Below are positions 7,458 to 14,477 of a stretch of DNA of 15,503 nt, piece after piece. Every line of letters begins with the position of its first letter. Positions within the stretch are counted from its first letter, which is position 1. The notes beneath the pieces were generated by a model. It saw nothing but the letters and a program-made list of their open reading frames with translations. It was not told the origin of the DNA and did no database searches. The position numbers were made by a program, and so were the translations under genes. The DNA is from Parietichytrium sp. I65-24A (lineage: Eukaryota; Sar; Bigyra; Thraustochytrida; Thraustochytriidae), in the NCBI GenBank assembly GCA_012862575.1, contig BLSF01000164.1:2868-18370 (forward strand), given 5' to 3'.

Positions 7458-8030
7458 CTATTTATCACTACTACTGTTTTGTAAAAAGTCAATGACAAAC
7501 TGGACTTGTTGAAGCATTTCTGAACTCAAAGCCGCCGTGTCAGTTGAAGCATCAGCATATGCTAAAAATGTCTCGAGATCCATGACATCCTTAGTGTCAT
7601 GCAGATAGTCATGGTAGATCAACGCAACAAACGATGGGGACAAATCGAAAAGCGAACATGATTCCGCGGCCATTGCTTGCATCTTTTGCTTTTGTAATTC
7701 AGCAAGGCGCTTGAGGTATTGCACGAGATAGGTGCTTGTTATGTGCTTGAGCTTGGTTGAACTGATCTTGGTTGCCATTGTCCTTTTCTGCTGCTGCTTG
7801 ACATGCTGACAGATCCGTTGAACATACCTCTTCATGGATGGATCATGGCGATCAATTTTGATCAACAAGAGAAACAGCTCGAGTGTAAGCTGGTAATGTG
7901 GATCTAAATCGAGATGCTCCAAGTACAGTGACGCAACTTGTTCTGGCGAAAGAATCTGTGCTGGTTCATATAGAACATAATCTTTGATTGAACGGTGGAC
8001 AAACAAGAAGACGTCAAGTCGTCGCTGCAT
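7458..8030 (-). CDS. Unknown alpha-helical protein, 190 aa
   Basis: A 190-aa frame starting at ATG, soluble and predicted largely helical, with a basic and Gln-rich middle (about residues 82-120, including Q-Q-Q and many Lys) and an acidic, Ser/Asp-rich C-terminal part. No zinc, nucleotide-binding or membrane motif is seen and no family is recognised. It is the first gene after the repeat region; its stop codon lies only about 18 bases from the last repeat unit. It is divergent from the coiled-coil gene at 8139, with a compact intergenic region of about 108 bases. Coding status is supported by length, non-repetitive composition, and a clean divergent arrangement. Confidence 0.7.
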   Translation of the reverse strand: MQRRLDVFLFVHRSIKDYVLYEPAQILSPEQVASLYLEHLDLDPHYQLTLELFLLLIKIDRHDPSMKRYVQRICQHVKQQQKRTMATKISSTKLKHITSTYLVQYLKRLAELQKQKMQAMAAESCSLFDLSPSFVALIYHDYLHDTKDVMDLETFLAYADASTDTAALSSEMLQQVQFVIDFLQNSSSDK

Positions 8031-8068
8031 GATTGGGTGTTTGCTCTCGAGTCGGTCTGACCAACAAT

Positions 8069-8078
8069 ATACATGTAT
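8069..8078. promoter_or_regulatory. TATA-like palindrome in a divergent promoter
   Basis: The perfect 10-bp palindrome atacatgtat lies inside an AT-rich stretch (caatatacatgtattc) midway between the divergent starts at 8030 (minus) and 8139 (plus). Its distance of roughly 40-60 bases from each start is compatible with a shared TATA-like element. A short direct CA tract follows at about 8121-8131. Confidence 0.35.
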
Positions 8079-8138
8079 TCGGATGTGCTCCTACTTGTCA
8101 AACAGACCTTGAAGAAAGACACACACACACAAGGTCTA

Positions 8139-8519
8139 ATGTCTTCGCTCAAACGCACAATCGACGAATTACAAGAAGAGAATACAAAATACTTTGAAGC
8201 AACATTGAAGAGGCAATGTATTCATGCTGCTGTTGCTGCTGGAGACGTTGCTTATTTCTCTTCCTCTTCGTCTTTATTGCAACCGCCTTCGCAACCGCCT
8301 TCGCAACAAGCACCTTTATCACCACCACCAGATGACAACCTGCTTGCAGCATTTCATCGCATCTGGAAACAGATGGACCTGCTGTTGCATGCAACCATGA
8401 AGATCAATGAGCGATTACACAATGTTGAACATCACTTGCGCTTGATGCAAGCTTGTTCGACCCAGTCATCACCTGGTCAATGTGCGATGATGTATTCTTC
8501 TACTTCAAAATATACATGA
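8139..8519 (+). CDS. Small coiled-coil protein with Pro/Ser linker, 126 aa
   Basis: The chosen start is the ATG at 8139, giving Met-Ser-Ser-Leu-Lys-Arg. The frame is open from an ATG at 8073, but that would place the shared promoter inside the gene and adds 22 residues without similarity to a domain. An N-terminal coiled coil (about 4-30, I-D-E-L-Q-E-E-N) is followed by a Ser run, a Pro/Gln-rich linker (about 47-66), and a second helical segment (about 68-105, hydrophobic heptads around L-L-L-H-A-T-M-K-I). The architecture suggests a small scaffold or oligomerisation protein; no family is recognised. First of four plus-strand genes; 28 bases separate it from the next, with AATAAA at 8541-8546. 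Confidence 0.6.
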   Translation: MSSLKRTIDELQEENTKYFEATLKRQCIHAAVAAGDVAYFSSSSSLLQPPSQPPSQQAPLSPPPDDNLLAAFHRIWKQMDLLLHATMKINERLHNVEHHLRLMQACSTQSSPGQCAMMYSSTSKYT

Positions 8520-8547
8520 AAGAGGTTCTCATGTTAAAATAATAAAA

Positions 8548-9129
8548 ATGCATGTCAACATTTGGTATTGTGAGAAATGTGACGAAACTCGCTCTGAAAT
8601 GGACTTTTATTGTGCAAGAGGGTCATCGAAAGACGCCATCTTTGACATTGGTAACAATCAAATGAAATGTAAAAAGTGCGACTCCGCGCTGATTGAAAAA
8701 GAATGGACTAATGTGTGCACAAAGTGTTATGCGCCCATGACAAGCTGCGACGAATTTACTGATTGTAGCATCTGTGGGAAAAGGCTGGCATGGGTGGAAG
8801 AAAAGGCTGGGTCCAAGCGTCGTTTGCATCGTAAAACAAAAGCCGAGGTGACAACAAAGAAAAGAACTATCAACTCCGCGTTGCACACATGCTATGTCTG
8901 TGATGCTTCACTTGGTAACAAAGCCATAGTGAACAACATCAACATGATCGGGATGATATTATCAGATGAAGAGAAATCCATGGTATACATGTGTAATAAA
9001 CACCGTGTTTCCAAACGCAATCTAAAACGATATCTCGCAACAAGATCATCAACATCAACTGCTGCTGCTTCATCAACGGAGCTACTCTATCTTTCCGCTA
9101 CCGACCTTGAGCAATTACGGCTACGATGA
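8548..9129 (+). CDS. Multi-zinc-ribbon protein, 193 aa
   Basis: Cysteine pairs at C8/C11, C41/C44, C57/C60, C73/C76 and C115/C118, with extra C22, C67 and C149 near H152, give three or four probable zinc-binding modules. A very basic stretch lies at about 88-108 (K-R-R-L-H-R-K-T-K), and the tail is Ser/Thr/Ala-rich. Zinc ribbons of this kind are common in viral transcription factors and RNA polymerase-associated proteins, so nucleic-acid binding is the likely role; the exact family is not recognised. The stop codon overlaps the next start as ATGA, so the two products may be co-expressed from one message. Confidence 0.75.
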   Translation: MHVNIWYCEKCDETRSEMDFYCARGSSKDAIFDIGNNQMKCKKCDSALIEKEWTNVCTKCYAPMTSCDEFTDCSICGKRLAWVEEKAGSKRRLHRKTKAEVTTKKRTINSALHTCYVCDASLGNKAIVNNINMIGMILSDEEKSMVYMCNKHRVSKRNLKRYLATRSSTSTAAASSTELLYLSATDLEQLRLR

Positions 9130-10403
9130 TGATTTTCTCTTCGTTTTGTGACTTTGCCGAGCGCATCGCTGTTCGCCAGAAGAATCATCAACCTCCACCA
9201 CCACCAGCAACAGCACTGCCACCCGTTGCTTGGGTCGATTTCCTCACCGAAGTCTTGCAGTCGATAATGAGCGGGTCATCCGACTTGAATTTATATGATG
9301 CCAGTGAAGATGCAGCCATCATGTACACCTTGATCGTGGAAGAGATGGCCCGTATCGAGAAAAAGCTCAATCGAAAAGTGCAATTTTTCGTCTTTCCCGC
9401 AGATTGGGAAAGAATTCAACAACAACTAGCTCGTGGTACGCTCCACCTCCTCCCCAACTGGTTCATCGAAGGGTACGTCAATGACAAACTTTTTGAAGGG
9501 ACACGTGGTGAGGAAACCATCTGCAAGTTTGATGAGAATGACCCTACCTTTCAGTATGGTTTTTTCCCATCCCATGATGTGGTGATCACCCATTCTGATG
9601 CGGTGGTGTATCACTTGATCAAGAATCATAACATTGATCAGCGATTTACCTTTTTGTCCAACCCTGCACCAACTGGGATGACCATCGAGCAGCTCTTGAT
9701 TCTAAAATACGGACCAGGGGTGTCACAGACCCAGGACCTTGTCACTCATCTGCGCGATCATCTATTGCCGCATCATGATGACGATGAGCCTGTTGATTAT
9801 GAGATTGAGTTTCGACTCAAGATTGCTGATGCAAGATCTGCTTCTCGACGAACAAAAAAGAACAAGGACCAGCAGCAGCAGCAGCAAAAACAAAAGCCAC
9901 AACAGAAGGCAAAACAATTCATCATCTTTAACAAGGATCCGAACTACATCAAGCTCGTGTACGAATACCTTTCGTATCCAAATGGAAATGCGGACATTCT
10001 CTATGTAGATCCAATTCGCACCAAAATGGAGCTGATCCTGCCTCCAAACCGATACGTCGACCATGGTGTTATGTTTGTCCCCATCGAAACCTCGCTACAA
10101 TTCTTGATGAAATTGTATGAATACGCGCCAGCATTATTGATCGATTCGATGCATTCAACAGAACGACTGAATCGGCTGATCGCACCATTCTACAATGGTA
10201 AGCTCTACTTTACCAACGTCAGTAGGCTTCAACTGGACCGCGCCATGTGTCAACTCAATTACCAATACTCGATTGAACGCAAGCATCTCTTTCCGCTCAC
10301 ACCAGACAGTATCAGCGAATACTATCTGCGAGTGGACTATGAAAATGATATAGGTGAAAAACTTTTCATACCAAGTTTGACAAACAAAAAAATAATATTC
10401 TAG
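9126..10403 (+). CDS. Unknown 425-aa protein with Pro-rich N terminus and Gln/Lys linker; possible structural protein
   Basis: Starts ATGATG overlapping the previous stop by 4 bases; the second Met is equally possible. A Pro run is at about 23-33. A probable folded N-terminal region (about 34-235) and C-terminal region (about 265-415) are separated by a Lys/Gln linker (about 240-264) encoded by a CAG run. There are no membrane segments, nucleotide-binding motif or zinc cluster. No family is recognised. The size, two-part architecture and co-linearity with other core-like genes would fit a capsid triplex or other virion component, but this is inference. Alternatives include a tegument-like or replication-associated factor. 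It ends 12 bases before the next gene. Confidence 0.75.
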   Translation: MMIFSSFCDFAERIAVRQKNHQPPPPPATALPPVAWVDFLTEVLQSIMSGSSDLNLYDASEDAAIMYTLIVEEMARIEKKLNRKVQFFVFPADWERIQQQLARGTLHLLPNWFIEGYVNDKLFEGTRGEETICKFDENDPTFQYGFFPSHDVVITHSDAVVYHLIKNHNIDQRFTFLSNPAPTGMTIEQLLILKYGPGVSQTQDLVTHLRDHLLPHHDDDEPVDYEIEFRLKIADARSASRRTKKNKDQQQQQQKQKPQQKAKQFIIFNKDPNYIKLVYEYLSYPNGNADILYVDPIRTKMELILPPNRYVDHGVMFVPIETSLQFLMKLYEYAPALLIDSMHSTERLNRLIAPFYNGKLYFTNVSRLQLDRAMCQLNYQYSIERKHLFPLTPDSISEYYLRVDYENDIGEKLFIPSLTNKKIIF

Positions 10404-10415
10404 AACTACACCCCT

Positions 10416-10955
10416 ATGTCTTCGACTAGTACAAGCACAATCGAGCGACAGTTGGTAAATTTAAAAGTTATTGCTATGATTCAGTTAGGAGAAAAGTTAT
10501 GCTGCAAACAACCATTCTTTGAGACAATCCCCGGAACGTGGCTTTCACTCGAGTCGCTTCGGCGCTGGAAAGACGGGGAATGTCGGACCTATACAGTCCA
10601 GTGCATTTCAGAGCTGCTGCGCGATATTTCATACGCCATGAAGCATCATGGATACACAGCCACAATGACGATCCGAATCAAGACGCATATCTACGAAGCG
10701 ATTCGCGGAATGGAGAATTTGAAGCGAACCTATGACGGTGACAAGCGGATGATTGCCTCGATCGCAGTTCTCATCGAAACCATGAAGGAGATGTCTTTTG
10801 ATGCACTGGACGAAATCAGGAAAAAAGAACACCAACGACACTTTGATGACAATTANTCTTTTGATGCACTGGACGAAATCAGGAAAAAAGAACAACAACG
10901 ACACTTTGATGACAATTATGTCGTCTTATGTTTGGACGACGAACAACTTGACTAG
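10416..10955 (+). CDS. Unknown 179-aa protein containing an in-frame 63-bp duplication and an N
   Basis: A Ser/Thr-rich start precedes a conserved-looking helical region (about 9-125) with the pattern K-L near 28-29, then W-L-S, R-R-W-K-x-G-E-x-R and hydrophobic helices. This vaguely recalls short proteins of large DNA viruses, but the link is not secure. Residues about 127-146 are repeated almost exactly in the next 21-codon unit, and the two units meet at an undetermined base (10856) in the codon TAN. If the duplication is an artefact the true protein would be about 158 aa. No membrane or zinc motifs. Last gene of the plus-strand cluster, convergent with the SLC44-like gene. Confidence 0.65.
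   Translation: MSSTSTSTIERQLVNLKVIAMIQLGEKLCCKQPFFETIPGTWLSLESLRRWKDGECRTYTVQCISELLRDISYAMKHHGYTATMTIRIKTHIYEAIRGMENLKRTYDGDKRMIASIAVLIETMKEMSFDALDEIRKKEHQRHFDDNXSFDALDEIRKKEQQRHFDDNYVVLCLDDEQLD
10794..10919 (+). repeat. 63-bp tandem duplication with an N at the junction
   Basis: Unit one (10794-10856) and unit two (10857-10919) differ at a CAC to CAA change, at the N at 10856, and at their final bases. The period is a multiple of three, so the frame is kept. An N exactly at a duplicated boundary is typical of two overlapping contig ends joined by a scaffolder. Confidence 0.9.
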
Positions 10956-11007
10956 CCTATTCTATAAACTTTCATAGCCTAAACTAACTTCAAACTCAAA
11001 ATCAAAA

Positions 11008-11066
11008 AGTATTGAAATTCAAGATAGATAGACCCGTTGAATTCATAGTATTGAATTTCAAGATAG
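11008..11066. terminator. Repeated quasi-palindromic motif between convergent genes
   Basis: The 20-base motif agtattgaaattcaagatag at 11008-11027 recurs at 11047-11066 with one change. Because the changed core ttgaatttcaa is the reverse complement of ttgaaattcaa, the two copies can also pair as an 11-bp hairpin. The position between convergent genes (stops at 10955 plus and 11094 minus) fits a bidirectional 3'-end or insulating element. This is inference. Confidence 0.35.
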
Positions 11067-11093
11067 TTAAGCCTTATAAAACCACCAGTGACA

Positions 11094-12095
11094 CTAAAGA
11101 ATCGTTCTTGAACGTCCCATTAACAGGCGCTTAAGGTAGATATAGTCCACCGTGTAGGTAATAGTCGAACACTGGAATGTCAGCAAGATATTGACCAAAC
11201 ATGCGATGAAGAGTGAGGCGATGGGGATGTACATTTTCAAATTCCCGGATAGCGACACCAAAATGTCGTTGAAAATAACGATCAGCATGATCGCAAACTG
11301 ACTGTAGTACACCAAATAGGCATAGGCGATAATAAAACAGACGATGAACACAGTGTTGTTAAACATGTGGACACCGTCGACAAGAGTGTTGAAACCGTGG
11401 TGATGGTCGAGGTACAGCCAGGTTGCACCACCCATCACCGTTGAGGTGAAATGTGCAAATATGGTGATCACAAGGGACGGGATCTTGTCGTTGGCGAAGG
11501 TCGACTTGGCGCTAAACATGATGGGAGGGAGAATGAGTCCCAGATCATGCGAATGGTGCATGAATGAGGAGGAAGAGGAAGGAGACGCGTTTTCTTGTTG
11601 CTCCCCACCACCTTCTCCCTCCCGCAGTGACGACGGCGTTTGTTTCTTCTTTTTCTTCTTCAAGGCCATAAAGATCAGTACATAGTGTGTTAGTGTCGTC
11701 AATGCGATGTTTGTTGCCCATGAAACGAGTGCTATCCCTGAACTTAGAATTAATTGCAGTGTCTGCACGACGTTGAAGAGTTTGAGACCCCCGACGAGCC
11801 ACCCATTTTGTTTGAAATGTCGCGTAAAAGAGGTGTTGAGATGTACTTCCTCTGTGATTGCGATCAGAAAAGATCCTATCAAGATCGGAGGAATTTGATT
11901 CACATTCAAAAAGCAACATTGACCACCGCCCTCGGGGTGAGCTTCATCGCCTTCAATCTCGTCCTCTTCCATGATATTGACGACACCAGTCAGTTTGACC
12001 ATCTTGATCACATTGAATGACCCAGAAAATGTAGAGCGATACGAACGAAATGGCCCACCAATGGTAGATTGTCCAATCGTTGCAGACAAAGGCAC
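11094..12095 (-). CDS. SLC44/choline-transporter-like protein, C-terminal part (frameshifted)
   Basis: The frame opens at a GTG (12095), but its first about 30 codons overlap the other half in another frame. The first ATG is at 12002, giving Met-Val-Lys-Leu-Thr-Gly-Val-Val. Hydrophobic segments follow, including I-G-S-F-L-I-A-I at about 73-80, then helices at about 103-145, 186-228, 243-280 and 286-307 (GTG numbering). A cytosolic-type Lys run and Ser/Gly/Glu-rich loop lie at about 146-178. The order and the Gly-Ser motif fit the second half of the choline-transporter-like family, which moves choline or ethanolamine. The similarity is distant. It is most likely the continuation of the upstream frame after a one-base shift near 12011-12025. 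Confidence 0.6.
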   Translation of the reverse strand: MPLSATIGQSTIGGPFRSYRSTFSGSFNVIKMVKLTGVVNIMEEDEIEGDEAHPEGGGQCCFLNVNQIPPILIGSFLIAITEEVHLNTSFTRHFKQNGWLVGGLKLFNVVQTLQLILSSGIALVSWATNIALTTLTHYVLIFMALKKKKKKQTPSSLREGEGGGEQQENASPSSSSSFMHHSHDLGLILPPIMFSAKSTFANDKIPSLVITIFAHFTSTVMGGATWLYLDHHHGFNTLVDGVHMFNNTVFIVCFIIAYAYLVYYSQFAIMLIVIFNDILVSLSGNLKMYIPIASLFIACLVNILLTFQCSTITYTVDYIYLKRLLMGRSRTIL

Positions 12096-12660
12096 TAAAA
12101 ACCTTGGAAACAGCGCTCCAGTAAACCACCAAGAGAATCAAAAGAATCAATTGAAGGAAGATACTCAGGGGTAGAATTCGACGGTACTGCTGAGCGAGCC
12201 GTCCGATAGCTTCATGTACAATCTCCGAAGTGCGTTGAATGTATTTGCGAAACAGAAGCATCAAGATCGCTAGGGTGCAAGCCAAAAAAATTAAAATAAC
12301 GCCGATGTGTATGAGCAACGCCGACTTGAGACAAAGGAACAATCCGAACAATCCAATTGCTAGTGCATACCCTATATAAGTGCCCCATATGATTAAGGTT
12401 GGAAATTGAAAGAGGAGAATCAACCAGCAGACACCGATGAGCCAGAGAAAGACCAGGGAAACGATGGGAACACCGAGATCTTCGTGCAAAAGTAGTGTCC
12501 ATGTGTCGGTACCGTTGCTATCGAAGAGAGGATGTTGGTGGTTGCCGTTGGTAGAAAGATCCACGCATTCGTTGTAGTGGACATGGGTGAGAAGACCGAT
12601 GAAAACAAGAGATGATAGAATGAAGAGAAGGGTAAAGACCAGGTCACACGCGCGAGACAT
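11953..12660 (-). CDS. SLC44/choline-transporter-like protein, N-terminal part
   Basis: A 235-aa frame from ATG. The start, S2-R-A-C-D-L followed by a long helix (7-25), resembles the N-terminal Cys-Thr-Asp helix entry of SLC44 proteins. A polar loop with two Asn-Gly sites (30-60) probably faces outside. Further helices lie at about 64-84, 87-108, 113-136, 162-184 and 198-216, and the segment A151-I-G-R-L-A...L-P-L matches the family pattern before a helix. The last about 20 residues (from about 217) are charged and lose the membrane pattern, while the overlapping frame continues it. The reading therefore switches by one base here. Possible causes are a sequencing indel, an intron, decay, or programmed shifting. 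Confidence 0.65.
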   Translation of the reverse strand: MSRACDLVFTLLFILSSLVFIGLLTHVHYNECVDLSTNGNHQHPLFDSNGTDTWTLLLHEDLGVPIVSLVFLWLIGVCWLILLFQFPTLIIWGTYIGYALAIGLFGLFLCLKSALLIHIGVILIFLACTLAILMLLFRKYIQRTSEIVHEAIGRLAQQYRRILPLSIFLQLILLILLVVYWSAVSKVFSAFVCNDWTIYHWWAISFVSLYIFWVIQCDQDGQTDWCRQYHGRGRD

Positions 12661-13195
12661 CCTGTTCTTGATATTGAAATTTGAATTCTATGCTTATATA
12701 ATTATTTTTTCAGGGAAAAAAATCGCACAACTGTCACGCGTTCAAAGGAGGGTCAATTTGCGCGTTCCGTTTTTAGATCATTTTGATACTCCAAACAATA
12801 GAATTCATCACACTAACAAAACACATAGCTCAAATAGTAAGACCCCGTTTCCGAACCTTCTGGGGATTGGTTGAGCTCGCAATTTCTGTAAGTATCAGTG
12901 AGTGTTAACAAGTGCTATTGAATGACCTAAAACTAATACTATTCTACTGAATGGACTATTCTCAATGGGAACTATCTACACCGACACTAAGACTAATTGA
13001 CCCTCTCACGACTTTCGTTGTACCATGCTGTAGATAATTCTACAATCTCAAAGTGCGCAACAACGCGTCCGCGCGGAAGCCAGTTCGCGTGCAGTACACT
13101 CGACAAACCCAGAACACGAGCACGAACACGAACACGAACAAGAACAAGAAAAACACGTACCAAACACGCGCACGCCCCACAACCGCATTTTCACC
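12661..13195. promoter_or_regulatory. 535-bp divergent promoter region
   Basis: Lies between the divergent starts at 12660 (minus) and 13196 (plus). The palindromic TTATATAA near 12695-12702 is about 35-40 bases upstream of the SLC44-like start and is a good TATA candidate for it. The part nearest the plus gene is more GC-rich, lacks a TATA element, and contains a hexamer tract (cacgaac repeats, about 13113-13150). The start at 13196 has a Kozak-like context (tcaccATGa). An open frame at 12997-13422 crosses the hexamer tract and is not called. Confidence 0.45.
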
Positions 13196-14461
13196 ATGAC
13201 TTCATCGATCAGCAGCAATCAGCAGCAGCAGGCGACCGCATCCGCCAACACCGAGTCGAGTCAGTCGATCGAAGCTTTGGTGAGCGCGCTCAACTTGAAG
13301 CACGACCAGTTCCGCCCATTCGACGTACCTGCGGGGGAGGAGGAGACTGCTGCAGTCGTCTTCTTGCGCAGGGTGGACTCGTTCTCTGCACAGCGAGAAA
13401 GACTACTCCAGCAGCTAAGTAGTTGCCCAACGAGTGATGTGTCTCGACGCGCTCAACTGGAGGGACTCGTTCGCCACATAGACCACGAAGCTAGCTTGAT
13501 TGGTCGTTGGGTGGTGGAAAAGTTTAGTGCGACTCGAAACTCAATGAAACTGGTGCTGGCCTTCTTTCCGTACTTTAAGAAGAACCAGTGGGACATGGGG
13601 TTGAGCAAAGAGGATCGTACGATGCTTATCACCATGCATCAATTCGACGTGTCGTCCAAATTGGTGGCAAACGCGTTTGCAAGAGTATCTTCCTCTACCG
13701 CCGCCGCTGCCACTACTGTGAATGACCCAGTATCACCCTTCCAGAAAGCGGGCGTGGAGTGGCTCTTTCATCACCAGGAATCACTTCGCAACTGGATGAT
13801 GGTCAAGTACAATGAGTCTTTTCAGCATCAAATGGAGTTGACCTACCACCCGCTTTGTACATGCCGTGGTACCTTTGAGCTCACGTTCGCCAAAGCAATT
13901 GTCGCCACCTTTTTGGCCTACCGTGAGCGCAAAATGTTCAGAAAAGGGAATCTCGATGACATTGATGTCAAGCAGGTCTTCTTGTTTCGATGCAAAAACC
14001 AGCACGTCATCCTGGATGGCGTCCTTAACACGAGTGGCACGATTCCATCTTTGACTACCAACCCAATGCTTGGGGCTGTGGGCTTAAAGAATGAAGGAGG
14101 CCAGCGTACTTTGGAAGAGATTGCCAACTCTTGTGACAGCAATCTGTCCGTTATGTTTTGCGGTACAGTGCTGTCGACAGTGATGTACTTTATGGACCAC
14201 CTCACTGAACCAAAGCCGATCTACGGCGCATTCTTAACCAAGTACAGTGCAGTCCTTCGTGACGCTCATGTCGGTATAACCCCCATGAGTGAGGAGTTTC
14301 TCCAAGAGAGTCAAGCTCTCTTTTTCATGGGGATTGCGGATGTCTTCAACATGAACATGCGACTCAAGTTGAATATGGCTCTCAGTGACAATAAGAGCAG
14401 CAGCAACAGTAGTAGCATCAGTACTAGCAACAACAACAATGACATGGAGACCAAAAATTAG
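13196..14461 (+). CDS. Unknown 421-aa protein, possibly virion structural
   Basis: Starts in a strong Kozak-like context. A low-complexity N terminus (Ser/Gln, about 1-25) precedes a mainly helical globular region (about 26-385) and a disordered Ser/Asn tail (about 392-421) encoded by AGC/AAC runs. There are no membrane helices or nucleotide-binding motifs; C222 and C224 in H-P-L-C-T-C are the only close cysteine pair. No family is recognised. The length and disordered termini would suit a capsid-associated or tegument-like protein, but this is not demonstrated. Convergent with the MFS-type gene, with only 16 bases between the stop codons, and AATAAA at 14464-14469 just after its stop. Confidence 0.75.
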   Translation: MTSSISSNQQQQATASANTESSQSIEALVSALNLKHDQFRPFDVPAGEEETAAVVFLRRVDSFSAQRERLLQQLSSCPTSDVSRRAQLEGLVRHIDHEASLIGRWVVEKFSATRNSMKLVLAFFPYFKKNQWDMGLSKEDRTMLITMHQFDVSSKLVANAFARVSSSTAAAATTVNDPVSPFQKAGVEWLFHHQESLRNWMMVKYNESFQHQMELTYHPLCTCRGTFELTFAKAIVATFLAYRERKMFRKGNLDDIDVKQVFLFRCKNQHVILDGVLNTSGTIPSLTTNPMLGAVGLKNEGGQRTLEEIANSCDSNLSVMFCGTVLSTVMYFMDHLTEPKPIYGAFLTKYSAVLRDAHVGITPMSEEFLQESQALFFMGIADVFNMNMRLKLNMALSDNKSSSNSSSISTSNNNNDMETKN

Positions 14462-14463
14462 TA

Positions 14464-14469
14464 AATAAA
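14464..14469 (+). terminator. AATAAA polyadenylation-type signal
   Basis: AATAAA begins 3 bases after the stop codon of the 421-aa gene, and cleavage would then fall inside the convergent MFS-type gene, so the two transcripts would overlap at their 3' ends. It is a short motif in AT-rich sequence, so chance is possible. Confidence 0.35.
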
Positions 14470-14477
14470 ATAGTAAA

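Noticed and set aside
8073-8138. Earlier ATG for the coiled-coil gene
   Set aside because: It falls within the shared divergent promoter space; the ATG at 8139 leaves a normal intergenic region.
12997-13422. 141-aa open frame in the divergent promoter region
   Set aside because: It consists largely of a translated Arg/Thr hexamer tract and overlaps the better supported gene at 13196.
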